Below are positions 12,746 through 24,732 of a stretch of 64,000 bases of DNA, one piece after another. Under the pieces are notes generated by a model. It had not been told where the DNA came from, did not search any database, and was given only the letters and a program-made list of their open reading frames with translations. The first letter of the stretch is position 1, and every line of letters starts with the position of its first letter. Source of the DNA: Vitrella brassicaformis (taxonomy: Eukaryota > Sar > Vitrellaceae); NCBI GenBank assembly GCA_001179505.1, contig CDMY01000646.1, forward strand, positions 214,634 to 278,633. Direction: 5' to 3'. The position numbers and the translations under genes were made by a program.

Positions 12746-13721
12746 TGTCCCTGTGCAGAACGCCAATCGCTGCACGCTTACAGTGGCTTTCCGCAATTAC
12801 GGCCGGTACGACACCGACAAGGCCCGGGCCTTCCACAATGAAGCGCAAGACAGCGGGGAGGAAGGAGAGGGTGTTGGCGATGGGATGGGCTACCACGGTG
12901 ATGTGGACGCGCCGATGCCGCTGCTGGAGGGGGAGAGGTACAAGGCACACCCTTTCTATCGGTGAGGGAGTCGCGAGGGAGGGAGGGAGGGACAGAGAGG
13001 GCAAGAGGTGGATGCATCTTGTGTGGCAGGTTTCGGCTATGGCGGCTGATCGACTCCATCGTCAACAACCGAATCTTCAAGTACACAAAACCCTCCCCCC
13101 CTCCACACACACACGCCCCCCTCACACACACAGGCATATTCGCGGCTTCTTCTTCTCTGGTCAATACACACACAGGGAGATCCGCGAGCACCGTGGTCTG
13201 GCGTATGCGGCCGACTTCACCGGCTCCCACAGCGATCTCTTCGACGACGGGGTGGTGTTTGTGACGGTCAACCCCTCCCCCGAGAAGGCAGCCAAGGCCT
13301 TTGACGCTGTCATGCTCGAACTGCACGTGAGAGAAGGGAGCGGTGTGCCATTGATGTGAGTGAGCCCACATGTCGTGTGGTGTGTCTAGGCGCTGGCGAC
13401 CGATCGGCCACCGACTGAGAATGAGTTCACTGCGGTGCGTGTGTGTTGATGAAGGGGCGGGTCAGGGGGTATGTATGTGTGTGAAGGATGGAGTCCTTCT
13501 CTGTCTCTCTCTCTCTCTCTGTGTGTGTGTCTGGCAGGCTCTGGCGCCCACCTTGGCGGGCATCGCGAGCAACCTGGAGACCAACGACTACTGGCTGACG
13601 CTGCTCTACGGCCTGCAGGATCGCTACAAAGCAAAGGACCTATCACACATCCACAGCATCGCCGACTTCTACGCAGTAACCCCACACCCCTCCCCCCTCC
13701 CCCCTCTCAACCCAAACGCAC

Positions 13722-13753
<32 letters not shown>

Positions 13754-14379
13754 AGAAAATCACGCTCGATGACGTGAAAGATGAGCTGAGGCATCGGTTC
13801 AATCCCTCCCCGTGTGTGACGGGCATCGGGCTGACCGGGTCGCGTGAGCTGGAGGGTCTGGGTGAGCGGCTGCAGGCAGCCATCGAGAAGCGGGTGAGGG
13901 ACAAGTTCGGGGCGGACGAGTCGCTCTGCAACCAGCTGCAGCAGGTGGGCTGCACACACACACACGCACACACACACACATACGCGCCATACAGAGTGAG
14001 TGGGCATGGGTGTGAGTGTGGGTGTCTGTGTGTCGGTGTGTGTGTGTTTAGTGGCCCTCTGATGGCTGGGAGGAGGTGCTAGAGGAAGACCAGGAGTGGG
14101 TCGCACTGCAGCAGAGGAAACGCCAAAAACGGTAAAACCAACCACGCACACACACGCACACGCATCCCCCGTCTCTATGTCTCACACCATTCATGTGTGC
14201 GCCTCCCTGTGTGTGCATGTGTGTGTGTGTGTGTGTGTAGGTGGCTGGTGTGGGCCGCTCCTGCAATGGTGGTGGTGGCGACGGTTGTGCTGGGCGGGCT
14301 GTATGGCCTGTACTCGGGCAGGGGGCGGGGTGGTTGGGGAATCGGGGGCATTTTCACTTCTCGCCGGCCCACCGAATGA
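7028..14379 (+). CDS. M16-family zinc metallopeptidase with C-terminal membrane anchor
   Basis: Thirty-three exons can be joined with all phases matching, giving 1327 residues. The start is ATG 7028 (MPEQDQQQ), though an in-frame ATG at 6875 is also possible. The zinc site HFLEH is split by an intron (exons ending 7478 and starting 7559) and is followed by LVFLGTARFP and GGDLNAYTDF, the classic inverted zinc motif (HxxEH) region of pitrilysin/insulinase enzymes. Later parts match M16 domains: RWPIGDMRVIQKCTPEKARA, VVLLRLQNGVTINAKKTDF, and KEIREHRGLAYAADF near the end (residues about 1120-1140), where the conserved R and Y of the C-terminal half are expected. The last exon (14241-14379) adds one hydrophobic helix (WLVWAAPAMVVVATVVL) and a short basic tail, so the enzyme is probably tail-anchored. 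Exon 7 ends at 8395 and exon 8 starts at 8835; the N gap lies in between. Confidence 0.88.
8418..8717. other. Assembly gap of exactly 300 N inside an intron
   Basis: The 26 bases just before the gap (from AATGGTTGGTTGGG) are repeated exactly just after it. The two contig ends therefore overlap, and the gap may hold no missing sequence. Confidence 0.95.
9333..9358. repeat. TG dinucleotide run at an intron 3' end
   Basis: A pure TG run directly before the acceptor TAG of the M16 gene, typical of many introns here. Confidence 0.85.
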
Positions 14380-15867
14380 CTCTTTCTCTCCCCCCCTCTC
14401 TCTCTCTGGTTCACCTGGCTCTACAGAGGCCCTGCAGGGGGGCGTCTGCGGGGCCTCTGTAGAGCTCTCTGTTTTCCACTCTCTCTCTCTGCGGGGGTGT
14501 GTATGTGTTTTGATTTCGTGGTGTGCCGTGCCGTGTTGGTCTGCCTGCCTGCCTCTCTGTATCTAAGTGTTCGTGTCTGTGGGCGATGACGTTCAAATGG
14601 CCCCTGCGGCAGCCCCCTCTCTCTCTCTGTCTCTGAGCAAGAGAGTGTCCATCCGCAGCGCCATCGCAGCACTGGGCAGCCCTTATACACACCGACACAC
14701 ACACACACACGCACACAGAGACAGACATGCACGCAGCACCCTGAGCGCACGCACCTTATGGCCACACCCACCACACGAGCTACCTCTCTCCTGTCGTCCT
14801 CTCTGCTGGCACCTGTCATGCCTGTCATGGCTGTATGCACCTAGATAGTCTGACGTGCGCTTTGTGAGCAAGTCCAGGCCTCTCCGGCGAAGGCCTGGCA
14901 GAGAAGAGACGTCTGTCGGTCGGCCGACATTACATTACATGGTCGACCGACGAATCGCCGGCCGCAGACGTGTCACCTGGTCGGGGTAGGCGCCGCCTGA
15001 GGGGGGCCAGTGTGCATGTGTGCAATTATGAGTACGGCCAGTTCTGTACGGCCTCGAGTCGCTGCCCCTACTCGTCCCCTCTGAATCCATTCACGGTGCT
15101 CGCGTATATTGCGGGTGCTTGGGGTGGGAGGGGCGGGGGAGGGGCGGTGACTTGGGGGTATGAACACACCACCACCGGCGCGCGCGGCGTCCCTGGGATG
15201 CACCGGGTGGTGACTGGTGGGGGATTAGAAACCCCTCACCAATATCTCTAGCACACGACTCAGACATGACGCAGACAGAGAGGCAGGCACCTACACACAC
15301 ATGTGGATCGACAATGTCCTCTCTCTTTTGGGCAGACAGACAGACAGACAGACATGGCGCGTGCTGCAGTGATGGGAGGGAGGGAGGGTTATGCGTGCAT
15401 TTGTCTGTCCATCCATCCATCCGTGTGTGTGTCGGTGTGTGTGAGGGGTGGGGTGTTGAAACGTGCACACGTCACACGCATCATGTGTATGTGTGTGTGA
15501 GGGCCAGCGGCAGTCATCGGCAAGGGTCCATCCGCGTGCATGGCAGCAAGGGACCAGCCCACTGACACACAGACACGCAGACAGAGAGCAGACAGGGGCG
15601 CGTGTGTGTGTGTGTCTGTGGTGTGTGTGCTTCACGCGACATGGAAGATTGACTTCATGTCTGTATTTTGTGTTGCGTTTGGACATCTCTCTGTGTATGG
15701 ATCATCGCATTACTAATTACATGAACAATCTGGCGGTCTTGCACACAATACATGCACACATGAGGAGAATAACTCATACAGTCTCACCGCCTCGTGTCAA
15801 GTCTCGACACTGCAGCAAAACTCACAGTGAATTCACATATACAGCACGCCCCCAACCAGTTCATGAT
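14380..15867. other. Intergenic stretch, no gene seen
   Basis: Lies between the 3' end of the M16 gene and the 3' end of the minus-strand NYN gene. It contains CT, CA and GACA microsatellites. No ORF has splice sites plus protein-like composition on either strand. Confidence 0.6.
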
Positions 15868-17102
15868 TCATTTGCCCAGATGATCCCAGAAATCCTTCCC
15901 AGGAGGCCGATGTGGACGAAGTTCGACTAGGAGGCGTTCATTCACACTCTCAAGCTCACGCTCACGCTCACGCTCGCTGTCTGTGTCATCAGATCGCTCC
16001 CTCTCGGACGGCGGTCGCCTCAATAGGGACTTGTCCACTCTCATATAGCCCAGAGACACCATCGTGCACATCCCTCCGACAGCACGCAGCGGCCGCCACT
16101 TGTCTGCCCACACTTGTCCTTGACGGCCAATCTTCAAAAGGCAGCTGCTATCGGCACGTGTCATCAGCTCCTGACTGTTCCCAGAACGACAAGGGGAGGA
16201 AGTAAGTAGTTATCCATGAGAGGTCTGCGCGGCTGGCTTACCTGGCGCTCCAGAGGAAAGCTGCCACAAACTTCCATTTACGCCTGTGCGGATCTTTCTT
16301 GTCCATTGCATCGAATGTCTTGACAAAATCAACGTCACCTGCACCAAAGCACCAATTTGCACATCTCACAACTTGTCCTTTCTCGCACTCACCAGAGAGG
16401 AGAATGACGGCATCGATGTCATCCCTTGCAGCCGCATCGAGCACTGCATTGTTGACTTCAATGTCGCCCCCCGCCTGTCCTCTGATGAATCTCGTCTTCT
16501 CGCGACAGACGCCGCACTCCATCTCCTTTCCTTTCACATCCACTGTGACGAGCTTGAACTTGTACCTCTTCTGGAGTATCAGATTTTCGTCCTCCTCCAC
16601 CCTGCGCCCCCCAACGTCCTGCTCCACCAGCTCGTGAAACTTGGTCATGACATTGTAATCATATTCAGCCCACTCATATATGTCGTTTCCCGCTTGTCCT
16701 GGCGGCAGCCTCTCGGTTCTCGAATTGAACAGTTCCGTTGCCCCCGTGTTGACAAACACCGAGTGCTCACGGTTGATTGACATTGGCCTCCGTGTCCATG
16801 ACCGAAAGAACCCAATAGTCTTGTCGATGATGTCCTCGCATGTCGTGTAGTCGAGCCATCTACCTTCCTCAAACTGATCGTTGTAGCCGTGAATGATGTT
16901 GGCTCCGTCGACACGCGAACTTCATCTGGCGAGGTCATTACTTCCTGAGAAAACAAGAAAAGCATCACCAAACAACACAAACATTGAAAGATCTAGCATC
17001 AGCATACCTGTTCGGCTGCTGACTTCCTTCCTTTTTCGCCTCCTCGAACCTCTGTTCTTGCGAGCTTGCATGAGAGCTCGCAAAAAACAAAAGCGTCAAC
17101 AT
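15868..17102 (-). CDS. NYN-domain (PIN-like) protein, paralogue of 19948-21482
   Basis: Four exons on the minus strand (17102-17008, 16919-16393, 16338-16242, 16174-15868) join to 341 residues. The NYN core shows VDGANIIHGYND early, ILLSGDVDFVKTFDAMDKKD in the middle (the SG of ILLSG and DVDF are split by an intron) and a lysine-rich end. These aspartates correspond to the metal-binding acidic residues of NYN/PIN nucleases, so RNA cleavage or binding is likely. The C-terminal region has an RE repeat and ends in DFWDHLGK, matching EFFCYLGK in the paralogue. With the start at 17102 the N-terminus (MLTLLFFASSHASS) looks like a short signal peptide, which is odd for this family. The first intron acceptor (AAG) is weak. 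An alternative ATG at 17070 gives a frame that meets a stop. Confidence 0.7.
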
Positions 17103-19653
17103 GAGCGGTCTCATTCCGATGGAGGAGCCTAACCAAGGCGATCAGGAGTCGATGGGCGAGATCGAAGAAGAGGAGCTCGAAATCGACGAGGAACAGACAG
17201 GTGTGGCAAGCGGGAAGCGAATCTGCGTGTGTATGACGTGTGTTGCGTGTTGTCGTCGTCAGAGCAACCCACTCCCCTGTCCGTGGCTCCCGAAAAGATC
17301 ATCCATGCGCCGCCGAAGTCTGTGTTCTTCCGTCTGGCCCTTGCATGCTTGACGAGGCCCATCAGGGAGGTCATCGCACTCCTCGAGTGAGCTACCGACA
17401 CAAACCCACGCAGACGAGCCACACGTGCACGCTGATCGATGTGCGTGTGTCATATCGTTCACACACACAGGGAGCAGCGATCGCACATCAGCGAGGAGGA
17501 CAGCTACGGGTGCAACCTGCTGACGTATGCGGCGCAGAGGCACCCCTACACGGACGCGCACCACCTGTGTAGTGCTTTGATGAAGATGGGCGGCCTCAGC
17601 CCGACAGCTCTGGACCAGAACAAGCAGACGCCGGTGTTCTACGCCGCCAGAGAGGGAAACATCCCATGTGCTGAGCTCTTCATCGCAGCTGGTACGCGCG
17701 AACACACACAGGGAGTTCCCTGCTGCGAGTGCATGCATGTGTCCATTGTGTGGCGGTTGGTGTGTTTGATGGTCGTTCAGGGTGTGACGTGAGCCAGAGG
17801 GACTTCAACCAGCAGACGCCGATGTATTATGCTGCCCGGAAGGGTCAGGACGACATAATCCGTTTCCTGCTGCGGAGGGGTGCCCACATCGACCACCGGG
17901 ACCACCACAGAGAGCCCGCGTTGTTCTACGCCGCCCGCAACGGACACCGCTCGTCCATCGAACTCATGATAGAAATGGTGGGTGGATGAGGCGACAACCA
18001 CATCAGCCGCGCCATCCACGTGTTTACTCCCTCTGTTTGCTGACCAATCAGGGTGCGGATCCGTCGTTGAAGGTGCAGAACAAGAGCGCGGCGTCGTATG
18101 CGCGCGCAGGCGGTCATGAGACGCTGGCCGACTGGCTGGAGTCGTACCTGCCCGACCCGGCGGGCGACGCCGGCAGACGCAAGAGGAACCTCAAACTCTG
18201 GTGGCAGACCAAGGTGGGTGGGTGAGACAGCGGGCAGACACTTGTCTGTGTGGCTGAGGGTGCATCTGTGCATTGTCTGTCTGTGGTGTGGTGTGGTGTG
18301 GTGTGTGCAGGGGCACAAGCACCTGAAGGCATATCCGTGGCTCAAGAGTGCCACCAAGTGAGCGAGCCAGCCGCCTGGGGCCGACACGAACGGACTGATA
18401 TGTGTCTGGGTTACTTTTGTGTCTGGCAGGGTGCTGTACAATGTGTGTCAGTTCAAGTGGAGTGCGCTGTTTCAGAAGCCCGTTGACGTGCTGCGGTTCG
18501 GCTGCCCCGACTATGCCGTCAAGATCAAGGAGCCAATGGACCTCGGTACCATCCGCAAGAAGCTCCAGGGATGGAGATATAAAACAGCCACGGTACTCGG
18601 ATGGCCGACACACACTCATCCATTCGCTGTGCATGCGCAGCGCCCATATGGTCTGTGTGATGGTGTCATGTGTCCTGCATGTGTCAGGATTTTGAGAGCG
18701 ACTTTTATCTGATGTTGTCCAACTGCTTCGAGTACAACGCGCCCGACACGCTGCCGTACGGCCACGCGCTCATCCTGCGCACCTACTTCGAGCAGGAGGT
18801 CATCGTCCGCGGCCTCTACTGGTTCCTCAAGCAAGAGCAATACAACGAGATGGACCCAAAGCCAACAGTGCCGCAGCACCAGGACCAGCAGGACCACCAC
18901 CAGCCGCAGCAGCAGCAGGAGAGCACCATGGAGTCGCAGCCACCACCCCAGCAGCAGCAGGACCAGCAGCAGCAGCAGCAGCAGCCGGACTACAGCCCCG
19001 CCCCCTCCCCCTCTCCGCCGAGCGTCGTCTCGCCGCCAGACGAGTCATCAGAGCAGCAGTACGCGGCCCCTGAGCTGTTAGTGACGCTGTCCGAGCCCTT
19101 CCGCCCCTTTCCCCTCCCCCCCCGCACAGTCGACTGGACCAAGCAGGCCGCCTACTGGTTCCCCCCAAAGTGGCCACCCGTCGGCCGACCGGAGGAAGCG
19201 CGCATCACCAAGAAGCGATCGAGAAGGGGCAGCGGGCTGTCCGTTTCTTTCCTCCCGGACCAGCAGCAGCAGCACCACCACCACGTGCATCACCACCACC
19301 ACTCGCACTGGCACGAGGACCGCATGCTTTTCGATTCCCACGACACGGACATGCGCAAGGCGGCGGCGATGGACGACGACGCGGGCGATGTGGCCAAGAG
19401 TGGGGGGCTGATGATGACCGATCTGGGGCGGCTGGACAGCGCCATGTCGCTGGGCACGCGGATGGCCATCGCCAAGATCAAAGACGAGTTCGAGGATTTG
19501 GATCAGCACGACGGTGGTGAAGAGGGCGAGGTTGATGGGTCGCCTGGCAAGAAGCGGAGAGTGACCATTGCTGAGCCGCCGGAGACCGAGATGGATCAGA
19601 GAGAGGGGGGGCCGACTCAGATGGATGCAGGCGGCGGCCTGGCTAACGAATGA
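17101..19653 (+). CDS. Ankyrin-repeat and bromodomain protein
   Basis: Eight exons (17101-17200, 17263-17386, 17471-17691, 17781-17977, 18052-18213, 18311-18357, 18430-18592, 18688-19653) give 659 residues. An acidic N-terminus leads into three or four ankyrin repeats (QTPVFYAAREGN, QTPMYYAARKGQ, REPALFYAARNGH). A bromodomain follows, from VLYNVCQFKWSALFQKPVD through CPDYAVKIKEPMDLGTIRK to MLSNCFEYN. It includes the acetyl-lysine-binding asparagine (CFEYN). The last 280 residues are low complexity: Q/P-rich, then H-rich, then an acidic and basic tail with KKRR that may be a nuclear signal. The likely role is a chromatin reader in the nucleus. It shares its start region with the divergent NYN gene and is followed by the second NYN gene in the same direction. 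Confidence 0.88.
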
Positions 19654-19947
19654 TTTGGCGGGTCACTCACTGGGTGGGTGGGTTGTTGGGCGGCTTCTTT
19701 GCCATTTCTTTGCATGAATGACGTCTTTGCATGAATGACGCTTCCATTCGAACGTGTACGCGTCATGACGTCACATTGTTTATGCAATCAGCACAACAAT
19801 GCGATGCATTCACAGCAGCGGCGGGCGTGGCAGACCTGCGGTGGATCGACGAGGCACTCTCCTGTGAAAAAAATCGCCCGGGAGCGGAAAAGACGAGGCA
19901 CGAAACGACTGCTGCTTCAGAGATCCGTCGAAGTCATCTGCAACAAC

Positions 19948-21482
19948 ATGGACGAGATCGCTTTGTCGCGAAGGTAGGTGCGGGACGCAAGGGAGAGAAA
20001 GATCTCCTTGGCGATGGAACGGCGCTGCTCTGCTGTTTGTGTGTCCGTCTGTTCAGTAGCCAAACCAACCAGTGGTCATTGCCGCAGCACGAGCACAGCG
20101 ACCACATGAACAATGCCCCTCTGTCAAGGCCGCCGAGGTGGGAACGGCTCACAAGGGAGAGAGAGATGACAATGGAAGGGTCCTGCTTTGCTGTCTTGTT
20201 CAGTGGTCTTCCACATTATCCCGCGGCATCCTGCAATGCTGCACCTTCGGCTGCCGTCCCTATGCCTCCATTCCTGTCTTCCTTGGCCGAGAGGACGACA
20301 GATGTCAACGTGCTGCACTGCGCCCTCATCGTTGACGGCGCGAACCTTCTCCGTCGGTACAGCGACTGTTTTAGGAGTCGCGCCTGGCTCAACTACAAGA
20401 CATTCGAGGGCATCGTCGATGACGTGATCGATTTCTTCGCGTCCTCGACTGGCAAGACAATCTCAATCGACCCCGATCTGTCAGTCTTCGTCGACACCGG
20501 GCCAAATGCAATGTACGAGAAGAGAAGAGCAGCCCTGATGAGAGCATCACAGCTATGGGACCACCATCGAAAGCTCGAGCAAGCTGCAGACGACCGCAAA
20601 ATGATGACCAATTTCCACCGATGCGTAGAGGCTCCTGCTGGAACTCTCTACGACGCTCCTGGAGGGAAGATGGCGAAGCGGCATGAGTTTCAACTGAGAC
20701 GGGTGGATGTGAAGAGGGTGCCTGGTCCGTACCAACAACTCTTTCGGCAGGTTGGCGGGGATTTGGTTGTTTACGATGCTATGCTGCATGCGGCTGCGAG
20801 TGAAAGCGTTGATGCTGTCGTTCTCTTCAGCGGTGAGCCACAAGGGGGAAAGAGGGAGTATGCTATCAGACGACACAGACGACCATTGTTTTGTTTTCTC
20901 TTTGACAGGTGACGGCGATTTCGTCGAAGCCTTTCTCGGCCTTGACAAGAGGACGCCTCACAAAGAAAAGAAGAAGCTCGTGGCTGGCTTCTACAACGGC
21001 CTCAAGTGAGCATGCATTGTGCGTGTGTTTAGAAGGATGCAATACATTCATCCGCTATCCGCTTTGTTGTTCCCGTGTGCAGTCATGATTTGATGAGAGC
21101 GGCAGATGTCGACGGTCGGTGCGCCCTGAGGGTTGATCCCCAATCAGGACGAGTGTGGGCGGAGGAATGGAGAGACCCCTTCCCTTGGGAGAAGCGTCTA
21201 AATGTCATCAGCGTGATGTACACACTACCCCCGACGCATGTCAGACGACCAGCGGATGACGTGGTGCGTGAGGGATCTCGCCGTGACAACGACAACAAGC
21301 CGCCCGTCATTACGAAGCGACATGACAGCAAGGAAGAGGAGGAAGAGACGGACTTAGGTGCCTCACGGCCAGGCGTCCATCCTTTTATTCGACATGTCGG
21401 CGGCCGGATGTATATTGAACTGCTGCCTGTCGATGCGAAGAAAGCGCCTGGGCCAGAGTTCTTCTGCTACCTGGGCAAGTGA
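19948..21482 (+). CDS. NYN-domain (PIN-like) protein, paralogue of 15868-17102
   Basis: Four exons (19948-19973, 20204-20832, 20909-21005, 21083-21482) give 383 residues with matching phases. The first exon codes for only MDEIALSRS. The NYN core begins CALIVDGANLLRRYSD, continues with LSVFVDTGPNAMYEKR and VDAVVLFSG, and has GDGDFVEAFLGLDKRTPHK after a conserved intron in the same place as in the minus-strand paralogue (SG|GDGDF versus SG|DVDF). A variable acidic insert (KEEEEET) precedes the shared end EFFCYLGK. It probably acts in RNA processing or decay. Shared intron positions and the shared C-terminal motif make a duplication with inversion around the ankyrin-bromodomain gene the simplest explanation. 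Confidence 0.8.
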
Positions 21483-21859
21483 TGTATACTCTATCTCGTC
21501 CTATAGTTTTGTGAGCCTATAGTAGGCTCTCTGTGCGATTTGTAGCTCTCACTGAGAGTATGCATTCATAATGCTCCTTGTGTTGGGCTGCGTGGCTGGA
21601 ACGAGACAAGGCATATACAATGCATATTACTGAATGAGTTCACTGAAGCTCACACTTGCGACGCATGGACATCGATGAAAGCTGACACCACAGACAGACC
21701 TCAAACGCACACAAATCAGCTTCTTAGTGATCCCGGGGGAGAAGCCATTAGTCCGACAAAGAAAGCCCGACCAGAGACTCACCCAAAACGGCCTCTGGCC
21801 AACTCATCTCATCACACACACATTAAATCACATTTCCCTCGCCCACCAACCCACTCAAA
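21483..21859. other. Intergenic stretch between convergent genes
   Basis: No coding signal seen. Near 21508-21530 the short palindrome-like GAGCCTATAGTAGGCTC could fold into a small hairpin just after the NYN stop codon. Confidence 0.5.
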
Positions 21860-22780
21860 TCACTCATCCTGCCCCTCATCCTCGCCATCCCCCCACTCGG
21901 CACCGCTGGCAGCGACACTCTGATCCTCACGCTCGCTGACAGGGTATGTCGTCGACGCCCCCATGTCCGGCAGGTCATCGCTTTCATCATCAGCACTACC
22001 CTCCCCTCCCCCAGCCGCCCGCCCCTGCAAGTACGCAAAGTTGCGCTCGAATTCCAAATAAGCTTCATATTCATTGGTGGGAAGGCCTACGGCTGCTTGC
22101 CTGCCTCTCTCTCGATCCACCCAGTTCTCAAGGATCAGGGGAGGGGTCGGCAGTCTGACAGTCTCATGGCCCTCGGTGGCTGCAATCGACGGGGATGATG
22201 GTTCTGGAGCTTGAGCTGCTGTAGATGGCTGATGCGCTCGATTGCCTCCTGCTCGCCCTCTGCCCTTCTGGGCGCGCCCCCTGCCGCCCCTAGCCCTCTG
22301 TCCGCGGGGTCGCCAGACTCCCCTCCCTCTTCTGCCTCCTCTCCCTCGTGCTCGTCCAGCAGCTGACACCGGCGTCATCGACTTGATACGACTCGAAAGA
22401 CGGAACTGCATGGACAATTCAAGCAATAGTGCTGACCAAAGATCTCCTTCTCAAGTGCATGTTACCTGAGGCAGCCGCTGGTGCCGCTGCTGGTGCATCC
22501 ACTGAGCTGCTGCCTGCAGGAGATCCCACACGAGGCTCTGCAGATGCAAAATGACACTCATTGTGAACAGGTACGCAAGCAAAGGATGGGCTGAGTTTCG
22601 TTGCCTACCTGCTTCTGCCAGATCAGCCATCGATGCACCTCATTCTGCACACGCAGCAGCCCGGTTTCCGGAGGCAGATCTGCAGCGCGAGCTTGTTGTC
22701 GAGGGAAGTCAAGTAAAGCGGGCTCGTCATGTGTCAGGAAACGGTGAGAGATGAGAATTCCTGCGCCTTCATTATCCCGA
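21860..22780 (-). CDS. RGG-rich protein, 5' end unclear
   Basis: Three exons on the minus strand fit in phase 0: a first one ending at 22609, then 22537-22466 and 22405-21860. The first exon is open up to about 22780 but has no ATG in frame, so the true start lies upstream or in another exon. The deduced protein has a helical part (VHRWLIWQKQ, SLVWDLLQAAAQWMHQQRHQ), then an arginine-glycine rich block (GRARGRGGRRGRG and more) of the kind found in RNA-binding proteins, then a proline-rich linker, the motif NEYEAYLEFERNFAYLQG and a very acidic end. A nucleic-acid-binding role is likely but the family is not recognised. It lies head-to-head with the desaturase gene. Confidence 0.55.
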
Positions 22781-22811
22781 TTTCATCTGCGTGTCCTTCT
22801 GTCCTCTTCAG

Positions 22812-24701
22812 GTAGCGCCTTCCAAGGGCCCTGCCAGCCCTTACACACAGCAGACTGAGGTGTACATGCAGGCAGATATGCACGCAGAGCGAGCAGGCAC
22901 CAAGAGCGGCCGTCTTTGTGTTTTTCTCTGCAGGCCCCTGTGGGTGAGAAGAGGGTCGAAATGCGTGTGGGCGATAGGGTATACGACGTGACACAGGTGC
23001 GTCCGGACTCACCCGTGCATATATACTTGGTGCAATGGACGGACACCTGTGTGTATGTGCCGTCCGTGTCAGTTTGTGAAGCGTCATCCAGGCGGGTCGG
23101 TCATCGCCTACTACGCCCAACAGGTCTGTCTGTCTGTCCACTCTTCTCTTCTCTTCTCTCTGTGTACACACGCGTGTGTGTGCGTGTGCATTCTTATCTC
23201 TGGCACAGGATGCCACCGATGCGTTCGACGCCTTCCACCAGCGAAGCGATAAGGCCAAAAAGGTATGGTATGCTGCCGAGTGTCCAGTCAGTGCGTCACC
23301 AGAGGGCTTCACATGTGTGCTGCGTCTGTGGGTGCGCAGGTGCTGAACAGCCTGCCCTCCAGACCAGTGGCTGGTACAGATAAAAGGACACGCTTATGGA
23401 TGGATGGATGATTTGGGTGAGTGTGTGTGCAGATCATGACGCGAAGAGTTTCTCTGCCGGCGATCGAGCGTTCATCGAGGACTTCCGGTCCTTCAGACAA
23501 GAGCTCATCGATGAGGGGTACAAACATGTGGATCGACAGAAACAAACACTTATGTGCGCACACTGCTGGTATGCCCAACTCTCGACACAGGTATTTCGAC
23601 CCATCGTATGCCCACGTCGCGTATCGGCTGGTTGAGCTTGTCGCCATGTTTGTGCTGCACTTCTGGCTGGTACGGATACTCATATGCACACACACGGCGT
23701 CGCACTCTCTGCCGCGTACACACAAACCTGCCACTGTCGGTCGTCGTTGCTTGTGTCAGCTGTCTATAGGGAGGTGGGGGCTGGCGGCCATTGTTGGAGG
23801 TGGGTGAACAAACACAACCACAAGACACCCACCTACCTGCTCATCCACACCTTCATGCGTGTATGTCTGTGCATGTGTGTCAGGGATAGCCACTGGTCGT
23901 GCTGGCTGGGTGCAGCACGAAGGCGGACACAACAGCCTCACCGGTGCCCATGTGCACTCACATCGACACAAGTGCACCTATGATAGATGCTAATATATGC
24001 GTGTGTGCAGGTATCCCCTGGATCGACAAGGCCATTCAGCGGGTGGCAATCGCATTTGGGGTGCTCACATACGGATGGAAGGTGCGATGCCCAACACACA
24101 CAGCTGAGCTGCATCCATGTGCGAGTTCACATCTGTCCATGTGCCCCTCAGTGGAACGACACACACAACCGCCATCACGCGACGCCGCAGAAGGTATCCA
24201 CACTGCCCACAACACACACACAGAGACGGCATGGCATGATGTGTCTTGATGTTCATACGTATCCATCATCAATCACATCAGGTGGATCACGACTTTGACA
24301 TCGACACGCTGCCGTTTGTGGCCTTCTACAAGGAGGTCCGTGTGCTGTGCATCCATAGGGTGGATACACACATGCACCAGTGTTCTCACTCACTGTCAGG
24401 CGCTGCAAATCGGCCGCAACCGCAAGAGCGCGTCCAAGCAGTGGCTCAAGTACCAGCACTGGAGCTTCCTGCCCATCAGGTACGCACACACTGATAAACG
24501 TGTCATTCATTCGCACCAGTGTTGTGTGGCCTCTCAGCGCTGGACTGACCGGCTTCGCGTGGGCGTTTTATCTGCACCCCAAGTCGTACCTGCTCAAGTA
24601 AACACCATTCGTCGACCTCTACGCACACCAGCCCAGACACACACATACATGTGTTTGCACCTTGTGTGTGTGTGTGTGTCTGTGTGTATGTGTGTGTGTA
24701 T

Positions 24702-24732
<31 letters not shown>

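Noticed and set aside
14890-14985. Imperfect inverted repeat around CGGTCGGCCGAC and GTCGACCGAC
   Set aside because: The pairing is broken by several mismatches and no neighbouring feature gives it a role.
19731-20912. A 393-codon open frame read as one exon upstream of the NYN core
   Set aside because: Only its second half is protein-like. A short first exon at 19948-19973 spliced to 20204 gives a better N-terminus with matching phase.
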